From: Tigriopus japonicus
Taxonomy: Eukaryota > Arthropoda > Copepoda > Harpacticoida > Harpacticidae
NCBI GenBank assembly: GCA_010645155.1
Contig: JAAGOF010000081.1
Coordinates: 359,537-423,536, forward strand
DNA length: 64,000 nucleotides
Direction: 5' to 3'
Part shown: positions 32,716-44,100 of the stretch, one piece after another
Numbering within the stretch: the first letter of the stretch is position 1
Layout: the number at the start of each line of letters is the position of its first letter
Position numbers and translations under genes: made by a program
Notes under the pieces: generated by a model
Databases searched by the model: none
Told to the model about the DNA's origin: nothing
What the model saw: only the letters and a program-made list of their open reading frames with translations

Positions 32716-34812
32716 GAAGAAATATCCCCTATCAATACAATTGGGCTTGTGCGCATGTGCAGCAATATGTCCACTATGTCTTTTTGCAATTTTGGGCCTA
32801 TTAAAAGCATCTGGTTTAAAGAAGTGCCTTTGTATGTAGCCGATTCGTTGAAAACAATGCGCACCTCAGTTGTTACAACCTCATTACGAAAGACTGCCGA
32901 GTGCGGCAGGTAGAAAACAGAACTTTGTTTGGAGAGCTGATCCGGCGGTACTACATGAGCGTATCCTTTGTCAAAATATTCCTACATGGCCTTCTTATAT
33001 ACAATTGCATAATCTGGATTTTTGTTCCACCGTCGTTCCAGGGCTTCAAAGCACTTAAATACACGGTAGCCAAACATGGCTGCCGATGCGATGAGGGGAG
33101 TGGACAGATTCTCGGCGGAGTGTACTCCCATGGTAGTTGACATGAGCACTTGATCTCCGATTGGGTTCATAACCGGCGCCGAGTAACGTTTCGGACAGGC
33201 AACGATCTTAGAGCCGGAGGGCGGGAGAGTCAAAGGAGAGACTCCTTGATATTTTATTCCCAGCACCTCCAATGTCCAAAGATTTGTCAGATCTTGTTGG
33301 ATTGATGTCTTTCCAAGGAAGACACTTACTGTGTGCAACACTGTGGAAGAGTTTGCCTGGTTTGGCCTTTTTTTCGTAGTTCCCATCATGCAATGCCCAA
33401 ACTTTGTGTTAATCAATTTTGGGAGTGAGGGTGTCTGGACACCCTGAGGTGAATACTGAGGAGAATGGTCATAGATTTCTCCGGGTAATCTACCCCAATT
33501 AATATGCTAATGTCCACCTTGCCGGTAACTTTGGGACACGCCATTTCTACTGTTTCAAAGTGCTTCCATGTGTTGGGATAGATAGTGTGTATTTGAGCGC
33601 AAATGGTTTTGATTGTTGCTGCTTTCATGACCATTGACGCATTGGGGTTTTCAATAGTGAATTTCACCATTTCGTGGTTTCTTTCTTCTGTGATCTTTTC
33701 CCCCAAAGTTTGAATTCGAAGGTGTACGGGTGTTCCTTCCAACTCTAGTGTGTCTGCCAATGACCGTTTTATGGATGAAGTGGTGCAACCGGAATCTAGT
33801 AAAGAATATACCAAGGCAGATCTTCCATTGGGCCCTCTAATGATAAGTTGGAGTACTTGTAACAACGAATTGTGAGCCGCAGGGATATGGCTAGTAAGTG
33901 CTAAAGGATGTGAAGTAGTTTCCATTAAGCTAGTTTTACTTTGTACTAGCTCGGAATTGTCGTTTTCATAATCTTCATCTTCCGTGTAGCTACTTTCCTC
34001 GTCAGATGAAGCAGATTGCTCGATAGTGTTTTCGTCCATCCCTTGTGATTCTTCGCACTCATAATTGGCCTTGACCTCCATATTGGTTATTTTTGTCTGA
34101 CTTTTACTAGAGTTTTTTGATGGGCGCTGTACGTTGCCACTTGTTTTTGAGAAATGTAGCAGCTGTGGTGCGGCTTGTCGCATACGTCGCACATTGGTAC
34201 AGTACAATCGTCAAAGTTATGGCAAATCAAGCAACGGTAGCACAGAAAATTTGCTTCTGCCAGTTGGCGTCTGGCCTGAACTGGAAACATTTTGACCTTC
34301 TTGTAATCTTTTATTGTTGTATGACCTTTTTCTTCGCAATAGGGGCATGTTTTCTCGTATTTATTGCCAACGACATTGAACACGAGGGAAGATTTTGTCT
34401 CGTCTCGGGGAGATATCTTTTGCGATTTGGTGATAACTTTGTTTATGGGTTTCGAAATTTTCTTTTCTTCATGAGTGTACGCGTTGATTCCAGTGCTTTG
34501 ATACAAGTTTATTGAATCGATTAGGAATTCGGAAAACATAGCCATCGTCACACGCTCTTGTTTTTTGTCCATGTCGGTTTTAATTTTTCTTACAATGTAT
34601 GGTCGGACATGGTATTCTATGGATCGTCCAATTTTAGGGTTGTAGAAGGTCCTAACCAAAGGATCCCTAGCCCGTCCTTGCAGCAACAAGGAATGATTGA
34701 TTGCTATTTTTGCAATTTCCGTATTTGTCCATGCAATGGCTGCTTCTTACGCCACTTTGCGGAAGAATTCTTCGGAGATGAGACTGTCTGCTCGATTACC
34801 GGAATTGGCTAG
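32622..34812 (-). pseudogene. BEL/Pao retrotransposon C: gag end, protease, RT start
   Basis: Read right to left. A gag C-terminal part has zinc-knuckle-like cysteines (CPYCEEKGHT, CYRCLICHN, MCDVCDKPHH; 34087-34689). A frame shift leads to the BEL-type protease domain with LLDSGCTTSSIKRSLADTL (D-S-G) and ISILIGVDYPEK (33413-34207). Then come RRWNKNPDYAIVYKKAM (32982-33416) and a BEL RT N-terminus with IVFNES..SLNQMLLIGPKL (32622-32864). RT catalytic core, RNase H and integrase are absent. Multiple frame changes make this a dead fragment. The BEL/Pao assignment is firm from the protease-RT linker motifs. Confidence 0.8.
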
Positions 34813-34879
34813 CACATACATATAGCAGAAGGAGTTTTTTTTCTTTTTGAACTAACTTGACTTTAACAAAAGCCTCTTG

Positions 34880-36372
34880 GCCTTGGTTGTCCTCTTTTTC
34901 TGCAATTATTAGTACTTGGGCCAGGACTTGGGACTCTATACCTGGCCTTCCCCGTTTTCTAAATCCCATCGTTCATCTTCATGAATCACCTCAACTTGAT
35001 TCATGGTCTGCTTTTTTTTGTCATCACCCTGTTGCGGTGCCTTGTAGGTATTGGGCTTGAGACATTGCGTAAAGCGATGATCTGAGCTCTTGCATCTAAA
35101 GCAGAGCATTTGGGAATATTTTTCCCTTGCCTTGTCCTTGTCCAGTGCCCTTGTTCCATTTTGGGCTGAAACCCTTGACACCATTTACGCTCTTAGCCCT
35201 TTTGTTCAAGGCCCCAACAATTTCCATTGGTGCTGGTTCGCCCCTCCTCTGGCTCCACCTCCACCTGCGCGTTGCATGATGACGTCACTGACCCTTTTGC
35301 TTGTCTTCATTTGGATGATTGTTGCAATTCGGGCACTATACTTAACAACCTCGGTTCTCAACTCCTCCTACTCCTGAGGGATGCCGTTGAACACAAGTTG
35401 CTTAACCACCTCAGGATCATGTTACCCTTCCAGAAAGGCATTGATGGGTTGTTGCTCACTGCGAATCCTCTCCTCCAGATCCGCCCTGATCCACAGTTGT
35501 TACAACTCCGCATTGTACTGGTTGATGTCCTCTTTAGGGCCCTGTCGCCGTTCTTGGAACATCTGGAATGCACACTCATTCATGGCTACTCCACAGACCA
35601 TGTCTCCAAGTACAGTCATCAGTTGATCCAAGTTTCCATAATTCTCCGGTTTCAACGCCAACCTCCCTCCTTTGTGCTGCTCCTTTCAAACAGCTCATAA
35701 TTGCCGCCGCGATTGCTCTCTTGCTTGATTTCGTCTTGCAACACCAGTTGTTGTCAGCCAAGCTCTTGGATATCTCTTTCCAGGATGCCAATTGTATAAG
35801 CATTGTCATCAGCTTTGCGTGTTAAAATCTCTATGTACGTTGTGGGCCAGGGAGTCGCCTTGTTGCTGGATCTTGTCAAAAGGAAGCGGGAATATACTAA
35901 GGTACTGAGCGTGGTCTTAATGGCTGCTAGACCGGCCATCAAGAGTGCAGATCGCTTTGGTCATCTGGTTAAGGATGTTCTGGGTGTCGCACTGTCTGCC
36001 AATGAAAGTAGATCGTCTTTGGTTTGCCAATCATGGCCCCTAATTCACGGGAAAACTGCTGCTTGCTAGTACTAGGCTTAAATACTCCACTGGGGTTGTC
36101 GCTCTGCATGCACTTCCCCTCAGCTAGTGTCTTCGTCGTGGAGGAAGGCTTCATTTCTTTTCCGGGAAGTGACTTCGTTATCACCCCTTATAACGAACGG
36201 CATCACCTGAGAAGGAGGCTGGAACCTGCCGACCAACTTTCCCCGGTTGGTGTTGGCAGGTACTGTTCGTGGCTCCCTGTTTGTGTTGCTCCCTGGAGTC
36301 ACTTTTACTGATTGTCACTGGATGATTGTCGAGCCGACGTCGCTGGAGATACTCACTGCTTGGTATAAACAC
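34880..36372 (-). pseudogene. LTR-retrotransposon gag D
   Basis: Minus-strand frames show a retrotransposon-type gag core (FQMFQERRQGPKEDINQYNA and AELQQLWIRADLEE near 35480-35560) and a zinc knuckle CFRCKSSDHRFTQC (CX2CX4HX4C) at about 35090. The reading frame is interrupted many times. It abuts BEL element C on the left and another gag on the right, so the protease and pol of this element are lost. Confidence 0.65.
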
Positions 36373-38150
36373 CTAGATCACTTGATCGCTTAGAGGCAAA
36401 TCTCTGATTTGGGTGGGTACGTGGGCTTCTATATAGAATTCAATGGAACATGGTGCTGTACTCTCTTCCATTAAGAAGTCGGGGTCTTCGCTTTCTTCTC
36501 TTACTTCTTCATCGAGGATATGGAGAGGTACTCTGCGGCCATACTTTCCAATGTGGGCTGTGGCAATGGTTAGGTCCAATTTGACCGCCATTTTCTGCAT
36601 AGTTTTGGCAGTGATAATTCCCATCATGCCAAGCATGTTAAGTCAAATGAATTCCATGTTGAATGAAACATTCATCCCCTCATAGAGTACCGGCATTCTG
36701 ATCTTTCCAACTACGTCGAAGTGACCGGTATTCCTCCATGCTACAATTTGGAGATTACATGAGGAATATTTAGGAGGGTAATGTGGGAACATTTTTTGGT
36801 ATTTACTCATTTCTAACAGGTTGTAGCTTAAATGTTGCCAGTATCAAGGAGTAACTTTGCAGGGTGTTTACTTATTTGGGCATGGGTGAACACAAGCACG
36901 TCTCTTGCCACATTGCATGGCAAGAGACAAGAGTGCAAGAGTACTGCATGGAGGGTGTTGATTTGAGGCATTGCTGTTTGAAGGCCTTCAGGGCCGATCT
37001 ATGTGTTTTATTAGGGCCTCCCTTCGTTCTAGTTTTCCGAACACCATTCTTCATTGCCACTGATGTCTTGATCGGCCTCGCCCCAGGTGTAATCTTATTC
37101 CTGGACGACATGTACCTTCTTGGGTTTCATAGGGCAGTCCTTTCTCCAATGCCCTTCTTTCTTACATTCAAAGCACCGTACTTGCGTGGAATTAGAACCT
37201 CTTCTTGCTCGTTGGGTTGCCTTATTCTGTCGCTGGGTGCGACATTTCTCATTGCTGTGCTGGGCTCCTTGGTGGACAGAACATTGTTGGATGGTGCCTA
37301 TTTCTATGGATTCGCTCACTTGTCCTTTTCGTTCATTACTGGGCTTGGGTGGCTCTTCAAAATCAAACCTTGGCTTGGTTCACTCTTCAGGTAGTGTTCC
37401 TCTTGTCGCACTCTATCCAGGTTGGACTTAAACGTAAGAGCTCCGTTAACAGCATCAGTTACATTTGCTATGGGTTGGACAAGTCCAGGGGCTTCTGAAT
37501 TGCGAATGTGTAGTCTAATGTTGCCTTCCTTCAGACTTGTAATAAACCGCACAATGAGTCTAGTTGAATTATGTCCAGGGGGGATTGGCACAGCTAGTGT
37601 CAGATCATGTCTCCATGGTTCTTCCTTGCGTTTTTATGCACTGGACCATAACATAGCCAAGACTACAGCATATTCTCTGATGTTCTCCTTGTCCCCTTGC
37701 ACTCTCCTGTTAAAAGTAGCTTTGGCCACGGCCTCATGAGCCAGATCAATGAACAAACCTTTTAAATGTTGACAAAAGTTTTCAAGTTTCTCCCCATAAA
37801 AAGCACTGTCGCTGGGAACTCCAATGGCCATGCAGCTGGCTTTGTTTGTCAGGGCAGCAAGTGTTGCATCGATAGTTGTCTGGAAGTTCCGCCCACATGA
37901 TCGGCTCACATTCTGGCATTGTTTCTACCAGGCATTGTAGTCCGGGGCACTTCCTGTAACGGACTTTTAGAGTCAGGTTTAATTAGAGCTTGCTCGATTT
38001 CAACTTCAAAATCTTGCGTTTTGCAGGAGTGATTTGACTGATTTCTTGGCTTTGAGTCCTGGTGCCTTTGCTTCTCAAAATAAACAAAAGGGGCTCGGCG
38101 ACGCCCCAAACTAGCTTCCAGGCCACGGGACAAAAAATCGCCCAAGAGGA
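36373..38150 (-). pseudogene. LTR-retrotransposon gag-protease E
   Basis: In minus order, 37634-37909 is a helical gag segment (LKGLFIDLAHEAVAKATFNR), 37316-37591 continues it, and 37095-37319 has a zinc knuckle CFECKKEGHWRKDC (CX2CX4HX4C). A protease active-site-like LLLDTGNI lies near 36850, followed by 36373-36636. The gag frames are nearly continuous but out of phase with each other. No RT follows. This is probably a truncated Gypsy-like element. Confidence 0.65.
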
Positions 38151-38780
38151 AAAGTTGAGCTTATAAAATGACGGTCTGGACCGGGTCCAGCTCCAGTTAA
38201 AATTTCAAGGGGTTGATAGGGGGCGTGGCAATCAAATCATGGTGGATTTTTTTGATTGGACCATTTTGATTTGATTGGAGTAGCTCAACTGTGCAATTGC
38301 TCTCTGAACTGTAATAGATTGAACTGAAATTTTTGCAAAATACGCCGAGATAGTCGGGTCATACATAAGGTCTATTCATTTTTTGATCGCAATAATTGTT
38401 TGCCCACATGTCAAGTAAAAAGTGCCCCTGATCGAAATTTTTGAATAGTGCGTCTAACAGAGTGCTCGAAGGCCCAATTTTGAAAAAGGGAGAGACTGCT
38501 AAAACCAGGGAGTCGACACAAATTGCATTTGATAAGAGACATTTTGGCTTTAATTTAAATATTTGACAACAAAAGTGATAGCGAGGGATCTAGTTGTTGC
38601 ATTGTAAGTCTAAATTTTGTATTGGATGATGATTGATGACGATTTTTTTAAATTCAGGAATGATTGTTATTTTGTTCGCTCAGTTGCTCGAAAAAATACA
38701 TACATGTATTTTCTGTACAGAGCGTCCCAAGTAGAGCTGTGCATCGGATCCGAAAGGTCCCCTAAATCCAATCCGAACTT
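38151..38780. other. no supported gene
   Basis: Spacer between gag E and the minisatellite. It may contain the 5' LTR of element E (expected to the right of its gag), but I could not define ends. Confidence 0.35.
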
Positions 38781-38781
38781 G

Positions 38782-39175
38782 ATTTCTATAATCCGAATCC
38801 GAATCCGAATCCGACAGCTTCCATTCAATCCGAACGAATCCGAATCCGAAAATTTGCTACTCAATCCGAACGAATCCGAATCCGAAAATTTGCTACTCAA
38901 TCCGAACGAATCCGAATCCGAAAATTAGCTACTAAATCCGAACGAATCCGAATCCGAAAATTTGTTACTCAATCAGAACGAATCCGAATCCGAAAAATTT
39001 TGCCCAATCCGAACGAATCCGAATCCGAAAATCTTCTGCCCAATCCGAACGAATCCGAATCCGAAAATTTGGCGCAAAATCCGAAAAAATGGAAAAATTT
39101 GGCGATATCGGAAAAAATCCGAAAATTTGGCGATAATCCGAAAAAATCCGAAAATTTGTAGCTCAATCCGGCATT
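38782..39175. repeat. 33-bp minisatellite built on AATCCGA
   Basis: About ten imperfect units with ACGAATCCGAATCCGAAAAT followed by a variable TTTGCTACTCAATCCGA part; the right end decays to AATCCGAAAA. Long frames on both strands here are repeat artefacts. Confidence 0.9.
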
Positions 39176-39394
39176 AATCCAAAAAAAATTTTCAACTAGA
39201 AGTGCCCAGAACATATTCTTTTAAATTTAATAAATTTAATATAATTCAGGAGCCGTATCGAAAGAACGATTGATGCTAGCGGAGGACATATACAATTAAA
39301 AAAATGTGTATTAGTCTAGTCAACACCCCCTGAGAATTTGGTGACGATTCTCTGACACGTTTAGGAGCTATAGCCTTCAAAAGGTCGTCCAGAT

Positions 39395-40640
39395 TTACCT
39401 GACATACCCGGTATGATGAATATTGTCGTTGCCGAGAGGTGAAGCTTTGCTATACTCCTTGATCTTAGGATAGTTGTCGGTAGACGGGAGATTCTTAGGT
39501 ATTGAAGGTGAAGGAAAGAAGTGTTCCTTATGCGTCACATTCAATATCAAACTCTCAGTATGATATGGAGAAGAAGCGGAGTAATGAGGACCTATGAAGA
39601 AGCAACCGGGTGGTAATTGTATCAAAGCTGTTCCTACAACACTCAATTTTTCCAGGTCCCTGAGATGACATTGAACAGCACTAAGAAAACTTGATCCATA
39701 ACTTCTTGAATTGTTGGTCTGTCATACACCTCAAGTTCGCAATTCCTCTTGGCAGCCGTTGAGTTTCCAACAAACAATGCTGATTCACAAAAGTCTTAAT
39801 AGTTTTCAAAACTCATCAAAGACTTGCAAACATAATGATCGTGGAAACGGCTGCATTCTTGCAAATCTTCGTCCCCAACAAGGTGAAAGCGAATTCCTCC
39901 TGTGCATGTCGCCACAAAGTTCTTTGTTTTGGGCAAAACAATTGTGGTGTTTGAAATTTCCAATGGTCCTGGTACAATCCTGAAGAGAAGCATGCTCGAG
40001 GACCTTTTGACTAAGGGAACACGAACTGTGATGGAGAGAATTCCGCCTTTAACATGCCAGGAATTGAAGAAATGCACTGAGAGTCTTGAAGGCTATCTTG
40101 TGGTTCTTCTAGTTTGCCAATACTTCAAGTTCTTGAAGATATTTCAGAACGAGGGGTCCCGCCACAAGTCCACTTGGAAACCGATGGAGAAGAAGTTGGT
40201 GAAGGCCTTGTTCCAACTGAAGAACAGAAATTCTTTCATGTGATAGCCGAGACCGTATAGCCGAAATGATGGCCTGGTTATGGCCTTCAGCGTGGATGTT
40301 TGCCAGTTGCTGTACCAAATAAGTTTAGGTTCTCTTCACGGCAGTGATATCTTGAGTAACCAACTCCACGCGATGTTGGACCGATCGTACGGCTACTTCA
40401 ACTACTAGTGTCGCACCAAAATTTACGATGTTTCCAATGAAGTTCACAAACGGGAGGAAGATTGACTTTTTTATGATACTGTGTATGTCGAGTGGTTCGG
40501 CTAGGATCTCGAACATTGTGGACCACATGTCGTTGAGATTTCGCTCTTGTTTCTTCAAATTGGTAATTTCATCCATGGGTGGTTTAACGAGGAAGTTGCC
40601 ATTAGCGGCTTTTTGATACACTCGCTCTAAATCCTGGGTC
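39395..40640 (-). pseudogene. env-like (fusion-glycoprotein-type) remnant
   Basis: Consecutive minus frames, broken by shifts and a stop, follow the order of baculovirus-F/errantivirus-type envelope proteins. First comes a hydrophobic glycine-containing stretch after a basic pair (FLPFVNFIGNIVNFGATLV, 40325-40621). Then comes a helical linker (HNQAIISAIRSRLSHERI, 40109-40318). Next is a beta-rich segment ILSITVRVPLVKRSS with spaced cysteines (39796-40077), and last a segment with IQLPPGCFF (39395-39646). Each frame ends in a stop, so no intact protein is encoded. In the family this protein drives membrane fusion. Which neighbouring retroelement it belonged to is unclear, since a LINE lies just upstream. 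Confidence 0.5.
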
Positions 40641-40899
40641 CTTCGGAGTGGAATTTCGATTAGATTGTATTGTATTGTATATTGTCTTTCAGGAATATTT
40701 TGTTTCGTTCATGTCATGATTTTAGCGGATATAGACAACAATATTTTCCCAACGCACATCGATGTCATGAAATTATATTCCTCAGGTTCAGGATAAGTTA
40801 TCGCTTGTTTTCACCAGAACCTCGGCGGAAAAGAGGGATTCAGTGCTTGAGGAGCCAACTTGAGCACTGTGTTAAATAAATGCAGAAGTAAGAAAAGAT

Positions 40900-42545
40900 T
40901 GAAATTAGAGAGAGAATAAGTCACATTTTAGTTTCCAATTTGATTGTTTAAATTTAATTGAGCGAAGTGTGTGAATTTCTAATTGAGTGCATGAAATGCC
41001 AAGATTTGAAGAATGCTGATTTCAGCACTTTGCTTGCAAAGAAAGCAGTCTTTCAAGTTGCAAGGATCAGTGGGGCACTTTTGAATCAGAACGCCTTGAA
41101 CTCGTTTGCCAAACTGTCTACGTGGTAAACCTATGTCTGGTGTGCTTAAATTATTCCATTCATGAGGGAATGCATAATTCGGCATTTTTTGCAAGTAGAC
41201 GGATTTTGCCACTGGAGTAATGGCTTTCCATCCTCCAAGCTGATGATTGTTTTTCGACTTATACACGTTAATGCTGGGTGGGAGGTTTCTCAAGTAAGCC
41301 TGTCTCATTTCTAATATCACCCTTTGAGTACGTAAGTCTGCAAGTTTCAGCAAATTTGTTCTGCTATATAATGTGTCTTTATGGGACAGCGATTTTGCAT
41401 TGTTGACCCAACGTATTGCTCGTTTTTGTAGAACTGTCAAAGACCTTAATTTGGTACTTTGACCGTAAAATTCAATGCCGTACTCCAAAACGCTTCGGAT
41501 AAACCCATTGTAGAGTTGTATTTTAACTGTCCTTGGGACACAATTGCGTACTCTGTTTAAACTAAAGAGGGTTTTTCGAAGTTTGCTTGAAATGTATTCA
41601 ATGTGCAGGTGCAAATTTAGTTTATTATCAAGCTGCATTCTTAAGAACTTGACTGATTTTTCGTCTTATGAGATTCCACCCACCTCCATCAATCGACATC
41701 CCTTAATGTTAAAATTAAAGTTGTAATTGTGGTTTGTATGATTTATGACCATAAATTTTGTCTTATCTATGTTTAACGATAATCTGTTAACTTCAAGCCA
41801 ATAACAAATACCTTTCAGTTGGGCGTCTACTTTTTCCTCCAGTCTTGCAAATGCTTCCGAAACATTGAAACGTTGTATCGTCGGCGAAAATGATATTTTC
41901 GCAATTGCTCTGACCTGACGTGACATATCATTTACATAGATCAAGAACAAGAGGGGTCCAAGTATGCTACCTTGTGGAACCCCACATTCAACTGATAGTT
42001 TTCTTGATTTAACACCGTTTACTTCGACGTACTGATTTCGGTCGGCTAAGTAATTTTTCAACTAAGTAAGTGATTCCTTTCTAAAGCCGTAGTGGGCTGG
42101 TTGCAGATTCATTTTTTTATCCTGGTTATCAAAAATGTTTTGAAGAAATTTCTGGATCGCGTGCATGGTGTTATGATGCTCTCTGAAACCAAATTGCTCA
42201 TCACATAAAAAACTTTCTACATCTAAGAAGTGACTTATCTGTTTATGAACTAGTTTCTCCAATACTTTTGAAAAACTTGTTAGAAGGCTAATTGGCCTGA
42301 AGTTCCCAACGAAAGATTTGTCACCTGCTTTAAAAAGTGGAATGACTTTGGCAGTTTTCCATTGTGGTGGGATGTATCCTGTAACAAATGAGATATTTAT
42401 TAATCTAGTGAAATGTGCGATTAAAGCTGGAGCAATTGACTTTATAACTCTATTTGATACGCCATCAGTTCCTGTGCTGTTTTTTGATTTGAGCTCTTTT
42501 ATTGCAACTTCAATATCCTTACATTTCACCCATTTGAAATAGAAA
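40900..42545 (-). pseudogene. Jockey/CR1-like LINE, 5' truncated and frameshifted RT
   Basis: Minus order: RT N-terminal part with STGTDGVSNRVIK and NFRPISLLTSFSKVLEKLVH (42062-42529), then CGVPQGSILGPLLFLIYVND (41666-42061), then the C-terminal part RTVKIQLYNGFIRSVLEYGI and RAIRWVN (40979-41638). The catalytic F-A-D-D box near 41877-41895 is readable only in the neighbouring frame, and a stop separates the three parts. The endonuclease and ORF1 are missing. It sits directly against the RNase H end of Gypsy fragment C and probably inserted into it. Confidence 0.85.
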
Positions 42546-42738
42546 TTTCGAAAGTGAGAGGCAAGTAAACGTTACGCTAATGCTGGCCCAATCACGCTTA
42601 GCTCCTTTAAAAAAGTTGTCTGTCCCTTGATTGGAATTGTGCGGAGCGAAATTGCATGTGGACTTGGCGTCTATAGTGCAATGAGAAAAATTCTTTGATA
42701 TCGACGAAGAGTGGTTCTGGACCGTCGGTGAGACTGTT

Positions 42739-44085
42739 TTAAAGGATCTCAAAAATGAAAAGAAACGCTTTCAGGGATTTGTCGCAAATATAATTGGATA
42801 TATCCGTGATAGATCTACTGTAGAACAATGGAATCATGTCCCTGGAGATCAAATGGGTTTTGCCTGCGACCCAAGACACATGAAACGAATAGGAGAATAA
42901 CTTCTCTCTCAAACGTAGTACGTGAGAATTATGAACGTCATCCAATGGTTTGTCGAAAATACCGACAAGGGGGCGGTGATCGGTAATCATGCCGAACGTA
43001 ATATTGCGAAGCAAATAATGGCGACGTTTTTGAATGGTCCATGCAATGGCCAGATACTCAAGTTCCACTGTGGCCCTTCTCGATTCCGTCGGGGTAAGTG
43101 CACGGAAACCGGATTGGATGAGGCGTATCTTATCATGATGACCACGTTGGATAAAGGCATATCCAAAGCCCGGCAATCTTGAAGCATCTATGAGTAATTC
43201 TGTTCTAAGCATAGGATCAAAATATTGGACAAGCGATGCTGAAGTGAGGACTGTAAATGCTTTTTTAAAGACCAACTTATGTTCTGGTAGCCATTGAAAG
43301 ACCACATCTTTACTTATCAGGTCATGAAGATCACTTGTCACATGTGCCAAATCTGGGATGAATGCTTCCAGCTGATTTGCCAGTCCCAAAAAGGAACGAA
43401 GGGAAGTAAGGTCTTTTGGTTGGGGAAATCACTGATTGCATGCAGACAATTTTATCGGATCGGGCCGAACCCCTTTATAGGATATAACAAAACCAGCAAA
43501 CTTCACCTCTTCTCCAAAGGCAAATTTCTTTTATGAAATGACGATGCCATGTGTACGACACCTTTCCAACACTGATCGAATTCTCTGATAGAGAATTTCA
43601 GGAGTTGGTGCCTGAACGAGAATGTCGTCCATGAGCTTGAGCACACCAGGTAGACCTTTAATAGCCTCGTCTGACCTGTGACACCATTCGTCCGAACTTG
43701 CGTTGAGTCCCATGGGGGCTCTAATGTAGTGGAATCTACCACTAAGAAGCAAGAACGTGGTGAGGAGAGAACTTTCCTCGTCCAAAGGAATCTGAAAGTA
43801 TTGTTGGACCGCATCAAATTTCGCAAAAAGCTTGGATGCATTATCAGTACTATTGATGATATCCCTGCTCGGAGGGCAAGGATGTATAGGCCATTTGACC
43901 AACTTGTTGAGCTGGGTAAAGTCCGTGACCAAACGTACTCGGGCCTTTCCATCTTCATAGGGCACAAAAAATGTGGGGCTGATCCAATTGGTTGGAACAG
44001 GTGACGAAGATGGAATGATTTCGAAATCGATCAGTTCCTGCATGAGAAGTTCGGCTTTGCTGAGCGTGCCGTGATTATCCTGCAT
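42739..44085 (-). pseudogene. Gypsy pol fragment C (RT-RNase H)
   Basis: RT with SPTFFVPYEDGKARVRLVTD, RAPMGLNASSDEW and LMDDILVQAPTP (43531-44085). After a frameshift near 43520, RNase H follows with LIDASRLPGFGYAFIQ, ELEYLAIAW and MITDHRPL (42739-43389). It closely resembles pol A at 47085-49316 (same LxDDILxQAPT and SRLxGxGxAxIQ). The integrase is missing and is replaced on the left by the LINE. On the right it begins within about 15 bp of the integrase end of fragment B. Confidence 0.85.
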
Positions 44086-44100
44086 AGTTGGATATCAACA

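Noticed and set aside
38667..39214. CRISPR-like regular repeats or repetitive protein at the AATCCGA array
   Set aside because: Units are directly adjacent with no unique spacers; it is a eukaryotic minisatellite.
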